Part shown: piece after piece, positions 49,253 through 59,969 of the stretch
How positions within the stretch are numbered: the first letter of the stretch is position 1
Layout: the number at the start of each line of letters is the position of its first letter
NCBI GenBank assembly: GCA_017163975.1
Contig: JAFFSR010000004.1
Span: forward strand, 6,572,001 to 6,636,000
Direction of reading: 5' to 3'
Length of the DNA: 64,000 bases
Origin: Anastatus disparis
Taxonomy: Eukaryota; Arthropoda; Insecta; Hymenoptera; Eupelmidae
Program-made: the position numbers and the translations under genes
Notes under the pieces: model-generated
Databases searched by the model: none
The model's input: only the letters and a program-made list of their open reading frames with translations
What the model was told of the DNA's origin: nothing

Positions 49253-49459
49253 TTATTTTATTACAATCGATTCTTTCAACTTACTTTCATCATCCGAATA
49301 ATTATCAACGTAGTCTAAAAAATCATTATTAAATATCAATTGTTGAGGTTGATATTCATTCTGTATCTCTTCTGGTAAAACTCCAAATGATGATTCAAGT
49401 CTTGTTTCAATTTCTTGAATTTCACCAAGTAATTCTGCTTCTGTATTACGTTCACCCAT
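49253..49459 (-). CDS. Small hypothetical ORF, acidic, 68 codons
   Basis: Starts MGERNTEAELLGEIQEIETR, preceded by an A-rich leader (AAATAAAAATAAAAATG), and ends with a D/E/S-rich tail and IVIK-stop. The codon composition is more protein-like than the surrounding AT-rich DNA. A second open minus-strand stretch lies further upstream (about 49510-49640, with RTFFRYALEEKTILLKANK) in a different frame. Both may be remains of one gene. No family is recognised and no function is proposed. Confidence 0.3.
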   Translation of the reverse strand: MGERNTEAELLGEIQEIETRLESSFGVLPEEIQNEYQPQQLIFNNDFLDYVDNYSDDESKLKESIVIK

Positions 49460-50908
49460 TTTTATTTTTATTTGATAATAAAACTTAAATTTTTATAAAC
49501 AAATTATAATAATTAATCACTTAACTTTATTTGCCTTTAGCAAAATAGTTTTTTCTTCTAACGCATAACGAAAAAATGTTCTACTTTGTGATGTTGATGA
49601 CGCACGTGTTGCTTGTGCGTGTATTATTACTGTTTTGGTATGAGAGCCCCAACAACATGAGTACCCCCTGTTAGTAGAAGAATACTTAAAAAGTCTCTAA
49701 AAAATAGCTATATATATATATGTACTGATCTATTAAACTCTGCAGGTACTATTGATGTATATACAAAAATTAATATTATCTTTTTATAAATATTTTTTAT
49801 TTTTTCTTAACTTGAAAAAGTTAAGAAAAAAGTAATTACATAGAAAGTACAAACATATAATGTGATTATCTCTTTCATATACATACACTGAAAAAATAGA
49901 ATCTAGGAGTAAGAGGAAAAATCTATTTGATCCTTAGTTCTTGAATCAAATAGAAATCTAGTTGTACTAATAATTGTAATCATCCTGCAAAATCGCAGTA
50001 ATCTAGGTTCTAGCAGAAAATCCTCTTTCTTCAAGAAGAATTCTATTAGAATTCAGAGAATATATATTTATTAATAAAAACCACAAAGAAATTTTTTCAA
50101 AAATAGTATACAATAAAATTTTAAGTTAATGAGGAAAAATTTAATAATAAAATGTATAAAAGAATAAAATGTTTTTAAAAAATACATAGTTTTTTATTTA
50201 AATTAATAATAAAGCAATAATTGATAAGAAATTTATGTAATCAATTCATGTAATTATTTAAATTTATATAATTATTTAAAATTTATGTAATCCAAAAATG
50301 ACTGGCGTTACATCAGAATGTATTTTTAATATTTTCGATAATTATCATGTTATTGAGAATATGAGTGTAGATATTATGTATGACATTTTGAATGGTGTTT
50401 TCAGATATGATATGTCTTTATTATTTAAAAATATAATAGAAGTAACAGGTATTACATTAGAAACAATTAATTCAAGAATTAACAATTTTAATTACGGTAC
50501 GCACGAAAATGACAGACTCGTCCAATAACAGAGGCTCATTTAATAGTGTAAATATGTACGCTTCGGAAATGCTTACTTTAATTTTGTATTTACCGTTGTT
50601 GATAGGTGATCTTACACCAGAAGATACAGAAAGCTGGAAATGGTTTTTAATAATGAGAGAAATTATAGATATCTTTTTCTCGAAACAAATTCAAATTGAG
50701 CTGCTACCGTATTTAAAATCATTGATAAAAGAATATTTAGATTTAGGATTAGAATTATTTCCAAACGATCCTTTGAAACCGAAATACCATTATTTATTAC
50801 ATTACGTAAATTTATTCATAAACATAGGACCAATAATTAACACTTGGTGTATGCGCTTCGAAGCAAAACATAGAGTTTTTATTTTTTGCGGTAGATTCTC
50901 AAAAAATA

Positions 50909-51042
50909 ATAGTATATTGTGTAACGAGTAAGGTTTAGTTGACTATTGCGCACGAGAGCAAGTTGGCGCACGAGCGTAGCGAGTAGCGCCATTGCCCGAG
51001 TGGCGCAATAGTCAACTAAACCAAACGAGATTCACATACTAT
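50909..51042. repeat. Terminal hairpin of E3
   Basis: Base pairs ATAGTAT/ATACTAT, then GGTTTAGTTGACTATTGCGC with its complement. An inner GGCGC/GCGCC stem closes on a loop with CGAGCGTAGCGAG. Confidence 0.85.
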
Positions 51043-51139
51043 TTTTTCTCATAAGTGCTGGGTGTAAGAGAGAGAGAGAGTGACATGTTAGGGCGCGGAA
51101 AGGGGGGTAGAAAAGCCCCCACATTAAAAAAAATTAATA

Positions 51140-52205
51140 CACTACCCTCCAGCCACATTTGCCCACCCTACATGAAAATCGATAAAACTTTAAAGTTTTG
51201 TGGCTCAGTGAAAAATAGTCGTAATTAAAAAATTCCGACTGGGTTTTAAAAAGGGTTTAAAAACCTTTAATTTAAGCCGAGTTGAGCAAAAAAAAAATTA
51301 AAAATGCATGCCTTATGCGTAAAAAACTAACTAAAAAATATTCAATTTTTTTTGCCCCTATTCAAATGCCTGCCATTTTTGCGGAAATTATCGAATAATA
51401 GAAAAACCAAATGGAGGTAAAAGCTAAAGGAGTCACCTTCAAAATGAGCTATAGAAAGCTCATTTATGATCAATTTTACCGCAGTTATGGTCATTTTTTA
51501 TGAAAAAAACGATTTTTTTTAATAGCTATTATCTTAAAAAATATGCATGATATAAAAAAATTTTTAATAAAAAAGTTCATTTTTGAGTCAAAAAAATAAA
51601 TATTCAGGTTAAACTGAAATCCGGAAGGAAAAGTTTTTTTTTAAATTCATTAAAATATAAATATTGAATAAATGGATTTTTTTTCAATGGGATCAAAAAT
51701 GAATAAAATCCTTTTTTTTCTGATTCTCAGTTTAACCTGAATATTTATTTTTTTGACTCAAAAATGAACTTTTTTATTAAAAATTTTTTTATATCATGCG
51801 TATTTTTTAAGATAATAGCTATTAAAAAAAATCGTTTTTTTCATAAAAAATGACCATAACTACGGTAAAATTGATCATAAATAAGCTTTTAATAGCTCAT
51901 TTTGAAGGTGACTCCTTTAGCTTTTACCTCCATTTTGTTTTTCTATGATTCGATAATTTCCGCAAAAATCGCAGGCATTTGAATAGGGGCAAAAAAAATT
52001 GAATATTTTTTAGTTAGTTTTTTACGCATAAGGCATGCATTTTTATTTTTTTTTTTTGCTCAACTCGGCGTTAATTAAAGGTTTTTAAACCCTTTTTAAA
52101 ACCCAGTCGGAATTTTTTAATTACGACTATTTTTCACTGAGCCACAAAACTTTAAAGTTTTATCGATTTTCATGTAGGGTGGGCAAATGTGGCTGGAGGG
52201 TAGTG
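51140..52205. mobile_element. 1.07 kb palindromic TA-flanked element (P5)
   Basis: Ends CACTACCCTCCAGCCACAT with TA on both sides; arms of about 485 bp are near-perfect inverted copies around a short centre near 51630-51710. TTGCCCACCCTA occupies terminal positions 20-31 at each end, exactly as in the 20975-21662 palindrome. No ORF. Confidence 0.9.
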
Positions 52206-53387
52206 TATGTAAATAAAAAAAAAGCATTTCATAATTAACGGATTTGCGTGACGTTATTTTTTATAACCAAACGCTTTTTACTAGAACACATGCTTCAAAG
52301 ACAAAACACACGCGGTGCGCGCTATTAGCTACTTACCACCCCGAAAACGCATGCGCTATAGGCCACTTACCCAGCACGTATGAGGAAAAGTTAATTTACC
52401 TCTATCTTTATGTAAAAAAATCAATTATCTCTTGCTTATACTTTTTTGGTTAAGAATTCAATAAAAAAAACATTGTTTATGGACAAAGACGCAATCGTTG
52501 AGTTCTTTATCTGAATTTCAAAAATTCAGGTCAACTTTTAACTCTCGAGATAATTATCGTACATCGACATTTATATTAAAATGGTTTGAGGAAAACGGAA
52601 TCGTATTTAAACCAGGTCTCTTTTTATGTTGGGAAAATATTGATATTCTACCTGTTTTCGTAGAAATAATTTATATATTTAAATATGATGAAAATGAAAA
52701 TATTTATTTAATATGTAAAAAATGGCATTCTTTAGGTTGCAATGAGCATGTTCATGCGCATTGGGTAGAAACGGAAAATGAATATGTTACATGCTGCTTT
52801 AAAGAATTGTACAGCGAGAAAATAATGCATAAGATTCAATTTGTTGATGGAAAAAATTATATTATGTTTTATATGTAAATATTTTTTTACTTGAATCATA
52901 TCAATAAGAACACATAAGCTAATGCTTACGTAGTTAGAGAGATATATATTCAATAATTTCAAATAAAAATTAAATTAAAAAATTTCAAATGGAATTTTTA
53001 GATTATAATTTATATAAAATATACTAGTTTTCCTCTTGGTGGATGCAGATTTAATTTTTTTTAAAGTTTAGTTGCTTCAAAAATATTTCTGCTAGGTGGT
53101 AACAGAATATCTATTAGAAGGAAGTCGATATCATTGAACCAGATTTTCCTCTTGAGTCAAGCGGAATTTTACGATGGCTTAAAACAAAACGAAAATCTTC
53201 TAAAACCAAGCGGATTCTCATTGGTTCTAGATTCTATTTTTTTCAGTATAGTTAAACATTCGCATAAGCAATGTTTAATAAATAATAGTTTTTGAAAATC
53301 TATTTCTATGCCTACTGAATTCTGCCCAACTATAGCGCGGGTGAAGTCGCGATGGGGGATGCTAATATGTATATATAATAGTAAATA

Positions 53388-54767
53388 CAGTCGACGATTT
53401 GAGTCCCGCCGCCTTGTCCTCCATCGACTCGCTCGTGCGTTACCCCCACTCGCTGACTAAAAGAATTTGTTTCCAAACATTCTGACTAGGAGAGTATCAG
53501 ACCTCCGGATCACGGATTTTGCTCAAACTTTGTGATAAGTTTTTAGGTGTCAAAATATGAAAGGAAACAGAATTTTAGACCCCAACGCTCAATATTTCCC
53601 TAGTTACAGGCAATTAAAGAATATCACTAAAAAAGTTACTAGATTTTCAAACGCTTACAGTTCCTTAGCATTGATAGCTAGGAGCTTGAAACTTTTTTTA
53701 AATGAAAGCTGAGCTCAAATCCTTTCGAAATAGTAGTTATAGCATGTAAAAATATTATTTTTTCCCAAAGTTATAGCGTGATAAACATTGGACCTGATTT
53801 TTCTTTTTAAAACATTAATTAATAAAAAAAGCTGAAATTGGGTCTAATGTTTATTACGCTATAACTTTGGGAAAAAATAATATTTTGACATGCTATAACT
53901 ACTATTTCGAAAGGATTTGAGCTTAGCTTTCATTTAAAAAAAGGTATAAGCTTCTAGCTATCAATGCTAAGGAACTATATGCGTTTGAAAATCTAGTAAC
54001 TTTTTTAGTGATATTCTTTAATTGCCTGTAACTAGGGAAATATTGAGCGTTGGGGTCTAAAATTCTGTTTCCTTTCATATTTTGACATCTTAAAACTTAT
54101 CACAAAGTTTGAGCAAAATCCGTGATCCGGAGGTCTGATACTCTCCTAGTGAGTCCCGCCGCTGCTCCATGCGACTTTTTCACTTGTAAAAATGGGTTTA
54201 TTAATTTCATTTTTTTATTTGGGATACAACAAATATTTATTGAAATAAAAAGTTACAAAGAAATAATACAATATTACATAATTCTCATTTATATCTATTG
54301 AAAAAAATATAAAAATTAAACTAGATATATTTAATCAATCAATAAAATGTTATTTATTTGAAAATTTAAGTGATTGCTTTATAAATAAAAGATAAAATAA
54401 ATCTTATTTCATTTCATTTTCATAATAACAATGAGTATTTAGTTCATCAATAAATAATATATTCTTTAATTTTTAAATTTATGTTACCTATGAATAAAAA
54501 AATTTAATTTTTATATTTTTTATAGTAAATATAAATGAGAATTATGCAATATTACAATATTTTTTGTTATCTTTTATTTCAATAAACGTTTATTGTTTTC
54601 TAAACAAAAAAATTAAACTAGTAAATCCATTTTCACAAGTTATAAAGTCGCATAGAGCAGCGGCGGGACTCAGAATATTTGGAAACAAATTCTTTTAGTC
54701 AGCGAGTGGGGGTAACAAATGAGCTAGTCGATGGAGGAGAGGGCGGCGGGACTCAGATCGTCGACTG
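53388..54767. mobile_element. Outer palindrome, TA-flanked (pogo-like ends)
   Basis: Ends CAGTCGACGATTTGAGTCCC (53388) and its complement ending at 54767, both flanked by TA. Arms share GCCGCTGCTCCATGCGACTT and CACTCGCTGACTAAAAGAAT regions. The left arm is interrupted by a second palindrome (53486-54149); without it the element is about 0.71 kb. CAGTCGAC resembles pogo termini. Non-coding. Confidence 0.85.
53486..54149. mobile_element. Inner 664-bp palindrome with 3-bp target duplication
   Basis: Begins CTAGGAGAGTATCAGACCTC and ends with its complement; almost the whole unit is arm. It is flanked by TGA (53483-53485 and 54150-54152). The uninterrupted opposite arm of the host palindrome shows the empty site ATTCTGAGTCCC with a single TGA, confirming the duplication. 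A 3-bp TSD points to a superfamily different from the TA-flanked palindromes. Confidence 0.9.
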
Positions 54768-55084
54768 TACAATTTTAATATATTCTTCAATAATTTAATA
54801 CTTTCATTCTTATAATGCATCTCGTAATACATTGATTAAATAATGTGAATGGAAACTATAAAGTGTACTATAGATAATTAGACAGACAAACCAACCTCAA
54901 TTCTAACGAAGAATTTGAGATATATTCATTAAAAATAAAGTTTTCATTGTTAGGTTCATGATTAAATGGTACAACATTACACCACAAGGAAAAATTTTTG
55001 TCGAAATAACACACGGAGTTTGTTATTTTTACAAACATGTGTGTACTTAGTTATTCAAATAATCTCATACTTATAATAATTATA
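54768..55084. other. AT-rich gap
   Basis: No gene or repeat recognised. Confidence 0.3.
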
Positions 55085-55374
55085 TTGGCAATACAACTCG
55101 CGCCTTTTGCTAACTAAAAAATGGCTGCTTAATGTAGGAAAAATATGCAGAAACCTATGGAGAATATTAAATTTTAATTGATTATTTAACTTATTATTTT
55201 AAAAAATGCAATCGTAAATGACTATAATATGCACATTTGTTAGTTGTACCATTTTAAATCGGATTTTTATCAATCGGATTTTTAATTAGTAAAATAATCA
55301 ACTAAAACTAAATATTCTCCATAGGTTTCTGCATATTTATCCTATATCAAACGGCCATGTTGTTTACATATATA

Positions 55375-55427
<53 letters not shown>

Positions 55428-55470
55428 AAATGTATTTTTAGTTAGCAGAAGACGCGAGTTGTAATGCCAA
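55085..55470. repeat. Fold-back with TA array in right arm
   Basis: TTGGCAATACAACTCGCG (55085) is mirrored by CGCGAGTTGTAATGCCAA (55470). Inner arms share TGCAGAAACCTATGGAGAAT and its complement. A TA array (about 55370-55424) has expanded in the right arm only. Confidence 0.8.
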
Positions 55471-55554
55471 TATCAGCATAATTATTATTTTATGCGATAA
55501 AAATGCCTTAAATGCAAGATAAATTTTAGTTTGTAAATATTAATTTCTGCTAAC

Positions 55555-56333
55555 AAGGAGTCCATGACATTTGGATCTCGAATTTTCTCCTAACTTTGAG
55601 ATATTTTTTTTCATATAAAATTATGAAAAAAGCCTTATTGCTAAGGTACAACTCTCGATTTTTGCCAAATTATCAGCAGTTCCTTATTAAGAGCAGGCCG
55701 GATTCGCTGTCCTTGTCTAATTGGCATTTTTGTTATTTACTCAAGTTTTAAACGGTGTATCTTCAAATTAAAGGTCGAGCGCAATAGATATTATTATTAT
55801 GAACATCTATGCACAAGAAAAAAAATATCTACCGGTTTGTTTTTGAGAAAAGTAAGTAACGCCAAAGTAAAAGTTTATGTTTATAATATTTTCGCGTTAC
55901 TTACTTTTCTCAAAAACAAACCGGTAGATATTTTTTTTCTTATGCATAGATGTTCATAATAATAATATCTATTGCGCTCGACCTTTAATTTGAAGATACA
56001 CCGATTAAAACTTGAGTAAATAACAAACAACTCAATTGTTACTCGGTAGGTATCAGGTTCTACTCCGGCCTACCGTTAAAAAAAATGATATGAGATCTCA
56101 TATGAGAATTCACATGAGATCTCACGTGATGAAATAAAAATCTAGAATAATTTCTTTAAACAAAGTATAATTATAAAAAGATGCAAGTTTTTAAAAATTT
56201 AGATAAATCTGCTGATAATTTGGCAAAAATCGAGAGTAGCACCTTAGAAATAAGGCTTTTTTCATAATTTTATATAAGAAAAAATATCTCAAAGTTAAAA
56301 GAAAATCTGAGACTCAAATGTCATGGACTCCTT
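55555..56333. repeat. Palindrome hosting TTAA MITE copy 2
   Basis: AAGGAGTCCATGACATTTGG at 55555 is mirrored to 56333. Arms of about 130 bp include ATTATGAAAAAAGCCTTATT and CTCTCGATTTTTGCCAAATT with complements. The TTAA MITE (55691-56075) sits between the arms. A GAGATCTCATATGA-type short palindrome duplicate lies at about 56090-56131. Confidence 0.85.
55691..56075. mobile_element. TTAA-flanked fold-back MITE, copy 2
   Basis: TTAA at 55687-55690 and 56076-56079; termini are GAGCAGGCCGGATTCG on the left and CTACTCCGGCCTACCG-like on the right. It is in the opposite orientation to copies 1 and 3. Full-length fold-back. Confidence 0.85.
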
Positions 56334-56482
56334 TTGTAACTCCAAAAATTTGTGAATTTTTTTTTCTTCTTTAACGTCGCTAAATTTATGCTATTTGTGA
56401 TGTTAATCAGCAACAGAGGAGCTCGTTAGTGTGTTTGTGAACAAAGCACATGTAACGTACAGTGGTGCTTCTATCAATCGGT

Positions 56483-56557
56483 TGCCGAGAGCGGGATTCG
56501 AACTCAGAACCCCGAGATTACGAATCCAACGCTCTACTGACTGAGCTACTAACCGGC
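56483..56557 (-). tRNA. tRNA-Thr(CGT)-like sequence, probably pseudogene or SINE head
   Basis: On the minus strand TAGCTCAGTCAGTAGAGCG forms a normal D arm/A box, TTCGTAA an anticodon loop with CGT, and GAGTTCGAATCCCGC a T loop/B box. The acceptor GCCG/CGGC pairs for four bases, but two extra bases precede the D stem and the T stem pairs poorly (CTGAG against CCCGC). A working tRNA is doubtful. No SINE body is recognised downstream. Confidence 0.5.
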
Positions 56558-56710
56558 TCTATTCCTATGATGTACTCATATTAAAAAATGATCAACTCTT
56601 TTTGTAATCATTCGTTTATGTTCGCCTTTGAACGATAATGTAATATTATCAGATGAGATTAGTTTGTTTATGATTTTATTGATCCACGCCAACATCCATC
56701 ATTTTATCCT

Positions 56711-57028
56711 TTTTCTTATATTTCTTTATCTCTCTCTCTTTTTTAAATGTGTGGGTAAGAATGAGAGTGGCATAAGTCACATACTTCTAATTTCGAGATT
56801 TTCGATATTAAAGTTTTAAATTAATATACATTTCTATTGAGTGCCATTTTTACAGTGCTTATAATATTAAAGAAAAATAAACAAAAAAGCCGCTCTATTT
56901 TTATAAATAAGTTGTTTTAATGTTAAAGAAATGAAATATACCACTAACTAAATTTTTCTGAAAATGTGACTTATGCCACTCTCATTCTCACCCACACAAA
57001 TATATTAACAGAAAGAAATACGAGAAAG
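56711..57028. repeat. Fold-back, ~70-bp arms
   Basis: TTTGTGTGGGTGAGAATGAG-type arm: GTGTGGGTAAGAATGAGAGT with GGCATAAGTCACAT near 56750 is mirrored by ATGTGACTTATGCCACTCTC near 56964. The centre of about 180 nt is unpaired. Purine- and pyrimidine-rich outer arms. Confidence 0.8.
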
Positions 57029-57063
57029 TCATTATTTGATATCTAATCATTATTCCAATCATT

Positions 57064-57258
57064 ATATTTTAACACAAATAAATTTGTAAAATTTACAAAT
57101 TTTATTATTCAAAATTTTGTATTATTCATGAATTTTTATGTTAAAATTTTAACTTCGAAAATTACACAAAAAAAATTTGTAAATTTTAACACAAATAAAT
57201 TTGTGTTTCATCTGTAACACTTATGTGTGTTAAAATTACAAATTTTTTTCCACTGTGT
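57064..57258 (-). repeat. ~194-bp MITE-like repeat, copy 2
   Basis: Inverse copy of 28847-29040; from TATTTTAACACAAATAAATT to CACTGTGT. Confidence 0.8.
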
Positions 57259-58225
57259 ACTTGTGAAACCTAATGTATACACGGCTTATGGATTATTTGA
57301 TATGAATTTTGAAAATTTTGGAGTAGTTTGTATATCTTTTATATTACTATATTATAAAGGAATTATTATTGTTTATTAATAATACTTTTTTCAGATAATC
57401 CGGACTACACTATCCTTTATAACAGTTGCTCTTTCATTTCGTAATTAATAGTATTAATAGAGAATTCTCTTAAATATTTGTTATTTAAAAAACTTTAATA
57501 GTCATCAAAAAGGCAATCTTTTTAATTCTTAACCTTTTCACTGAGTTTGATAATCAAGCAACTAAATAACTTTTCAATCATAATAAATTTTAATTAAAAT
57601 AAAAAAATAAAATATCAAATTTTGTAGAAAAATATTCTGTTGACTTTTTTTACTCGATAAATACATAAAATTTTCAATAAATATATTTTATTTCTCCTTT
57701 ATTTTCTTAATTTTTCCAAAAACATTTTAATATTAAAGAATCCCGCTATTTCCACCCTAGTGGATACATTTAATAGATTATTAGTCGATTGTCTAATCAC
57801 AATGCTTCAGCATCCCTTCTACCAACGTATTTCCTCAGCTCATCTTTCTCCTGATTGCAATTAAAGTTTGCTATGTAATTTTTCACTAATTATGGGTTGT
57901 CAAATCATTTAATAGTGTATTTCATCTCAGATGCCACAAAGTGCGTATTTTCGGTGAGCGGAGCAAGAAAAATATATATATTTTTTAATTTGAACTATTG
58001 GTTTCACTGAATGCACATACCTAAGTAAATAAAAATTCTCTATTAGCAAGATTTCAAGTATAACATTAATTAATATATTTAATATAGTTTGTAAACTATC
58101 CCGAGTAGAAATTTGTCAGGGCTGCCACACTTGATCACGAGGCCCCTATCAGGCAGCCACATGCGGACCAACAGTGGTGTATAATGGCGTGTGAATTTGG
58201 GCCACTTGAGGCTAACAGATCTTTA
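57259..58225. other. AT-rich gap
   Basis: No gene. 57970-58100 is a diverged relative of 47029-47135. A short GGCTGCC...GGCAGCC inverted pair lies near 58121-58158. Confidence 0.35.
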
Positions 58226-58240
58226 ATAACCTCTTATAAT

Positions 58241-58534
58241 TTTTTTTTTTTAAGTAAAAATATGAGGATGTTTGTCCTCTGTATGTTAACCTTTTTCATA
58301 TGGTGATATCAACAGAGCTCAACCCTGTCTGACACATCATACCAAAAACTTTGACTACCGATGGATGGTCAGCCACTTTTGTGATCAACAATCAACCAAT
58401 ACCCAATAAGGTCGGATTTTTTAAAAGTCGCGATATCAATGGCACATACACTAATTTTCTTTCGAAAAAAAGTCAGAGGTACCTGGCCTAGATTCGAACT
58501 CATGCCCCCCACTTTGAAGGCAAGAGCTCTATCT
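58241..58534 (-). mobile_element. tRNA-derived SINE, copy 2, with 15-bp TSD
   Basis: A perfect direct repeat ATAACCTCTTATAAT lies at 58226-58240 and 58535-58549. Between the repeats, on the minus strand, the order is AGATAGAGCTCTTGCC (A box region), GAGTTCGAATC (B box), AGGTACCTCTGAC, a body shared with the 9310 copy, and an A-rich 3' end. The TSD fixes both borders. Confidence 0.85.
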
Positions 58535-58733
58535 ATAACCTCTTATAATATGAATATGTATTATTAGAAAACTTCCTTAACTCATTCAGTAAATTTTATC
58601 TTAGATTTTAATGTTTTAAATCCATATAGTATAATAAAAACATAAAATTACATTTTATACATATTTCAACTTAAAAAGTACACAACATGAATTAGAATAC
58701 CAAAAAAAATATTTTACAAGATTAGAACTTAAC

Positions 58734-59408
58734 TCAACAGCAGAGGTGATAACCCCCCCCCCCCCTCCGCCCACTCCTACACCACTTTGTCCGCTCTCTG
58801 TAAGATAAGAATACCTTTACCCATATTCTCACGAGGAACCTATATACCGTATAAATCTGCAGGTCATCTGCATACAGTAGGTGCTTAACACAACCAGAGT
58901 CAAGAGCGTTACGTACGTTGTTAATGTAAAGGCAAAACAACAAAGGCCCCAGTACCGAACTCTGTGGAACTCCTAGGTTAGTTGTTAGCCAACCTGATTC
59001 TTCTTGTAAGTATGTCGAAACCATTTGTATCCTTTCTGAAATATAGGAGTTAATCCACACGAGAGCGGTCCTGGAAATCCTCATTAATCTAAGTCTTACA
59101 AATAATTTATAGGGAGAGATCATGTGGAATGCTTTACTAAAGTCAAAAAGTAAAAGTAACGTGACGAGTTTTTTGTCTAGATCTGACCTTATATCGTCTG
59201 TTAATTTGAGTAAAGCTGTCTGCGTCGAGTGGTTTTTTCTGAACCCAGTTTGTATAAGATCAAGTATCTTATTGGTAGTAATATACTCCTGCAATTGATC
59301 GTGGGCGATCTTCTCAAGTACCTTCGAAAGAAAACACAAAATCGCAATTGGCCTAAAATTCTTAGGCGACTTAGGTGCAGAACACTTTTTTGACACGATG
59401 CGTGCCAT
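58734..59408 (-). pseudogene. LINE reverse transcriptase fragment (CR1/Jockey-like)
   Basis: Reads KNFRPIAILCFLSKVLEKIA, FRKNHSTQTALLKL, LLFDFSKAF (motif A, first Asp), NLGVPQSSVLGPLLF and LLYADDLQIY (catalytic YADD). After YADD the sequence goes out of frame and ends beside a 13-C run (58753-58765), so the C-terminal half is lost. The 5' end is cut exactly where the TTAA MITE copy 3 begins, and the other side of that MITE does not continue the ORF. The copy was therefore already 5'-truncated there. Confidence 0.8.
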
Positions 59409-59411
59409 TAA

Positions 59412-59796
59412 CGGTAGACCGGAGTAGAACCTGATACCGACCGAGTAACAATTGAGTTGTTTGTTATTTACTCAAGTTTTAATCGGTGTATCTTCAAATT
59501 AAAGGTCGAGCGCAATAGATATTATTATTATGAACATCTATGCACAAGAAAAAAAATATCTACCGGTTTGTTTTTAAGCAAAGTAAGTAACGCGAAAATA
59601 TTATAAACATAAACTCTTACTTTGGCGTTACTTACTTTTCTCAAAAACAAACCGGTAGATATTTTTTTTCTTGTGCATAGATGTTCATAATAATAATATC
59701 TATTGCGCTCGACCTTTAATTTGAAGATACACCGATTAAAACTTGAGTAAATAACAAAAATGCCTATTAGACAAGGACAGCGAATCCGGCCTGCTC
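59412..59796. mobile_element. TTAA-flanked fold-back MITE, copy 3
   Basis: TTAA at 59408-59411 and 59797-59800; ends CGGTAGACCGGA and TCCGGCCTGCTC. Arms match copies 1 and 2. The loop (GCGAAAATATTATAAACATA) is in the orientation of copy 2 relative to the termini and opposite to copy 1. Confidence 0.85.
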
Positions 59797-59969
59797 TTAA
59801 AAAAATTATTGCTTAAAATGAATAAAATTTATTAATTTTACAATACATAAGTACAATATATTGTACTCAAAAAGGTTTTATGTCATTTTATTTATTACAA
59901 ATGAAGTTATTTATTTTTATTTTCAAACTTCACCTTACGTAATTAATAATGTTAAATAATTGAATTTCA

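Larger units (their letters stand above)
50905..52390. mobile_element. Hairpin-headed element E3
   Basis: Left hairpin 50909-51042, then CTCATAAGTGCTGGGTGTAA (51049-51068). The inverted mate CTTACCCAGCACGTATGAG is at 52366-52384. This repeats the E1/E2 plan with a different subterminal repeat. A palindrome (51140-52205) is nested inside; without it E3 is about 0.4 kb. E3 itself interrupts the transposon gene between blocks 2 and 3. It contains an (AG)n run at 51069-51083. Confidence 0.6.
50298..52878 (+). pseudogene. Transposon-type gene of unnamed insect/hydra family, fragmented
   Basis: Block 1, 50298-50528 (frame 3), ends ...INNFNYGTHENDR. Block 2, 50509-50931 (frame 1), has MYASEMLTLILYLPLLIGDL, FLIMREIIDIFFS, LFPNDPLKPKYHYLLHYV and TWCMRFEAKHRVF. 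Block 3, about 52465-52878, has KWFEENGIVFKPGLFLCWEN and NEHVHAHWVE. I recall this order (ASEML, HYLLHY, WCMRFEAKH, then a C-terminal KPGLFL...HAH region) from long uncharacterised, probably transposon-derived insect proteins; that is memory, not a search. A one-base shift separates blocks 1 and 2. Blocks 2 and 3 are split by E3 plus a palindrome, with roughly 100 residues missing. The N-terminus is absent. Confidence 0.6.
49887..53248. mobile_element. TIR DNA transposon with broken gene and nested insertions
   Basis: Inverted ends ACTGAAAAAATAGAATCTAG (49887-49906) and CTAGATTCTATTTTTTTCAGT (53228-53248). Subterminal AAGAGGAAAA / TTTTCCTCTT motifs also recur inverted. Between them lies a plus-strand transposon-type gene in pieces (50298-52878), with element E3 and a 1.07 kb palindrome inserted in it. 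The target duplication is not clear. Removing the insertions leaves about 1.9 kb, so internal deletion is also likely. Confidence 0.6.

Noticed and set aside
49655..49690. GAGTACCCCCTGTTAG as a remnant end of the 33.9-36.9 kb palindrome
   Set aside because: Resembles its terminus only over a short stretch, with no arm sequence beside it.
52732..52962. 76-codon minus OR
   Set aside because: Antisense to block 3 of the transposon gene.
56483..56557. Functional tRNA-Thr
   Set aside because: T stem does not pair and the acceptor/D spacing has two extra bases, so it is reported as tRNA-like only.
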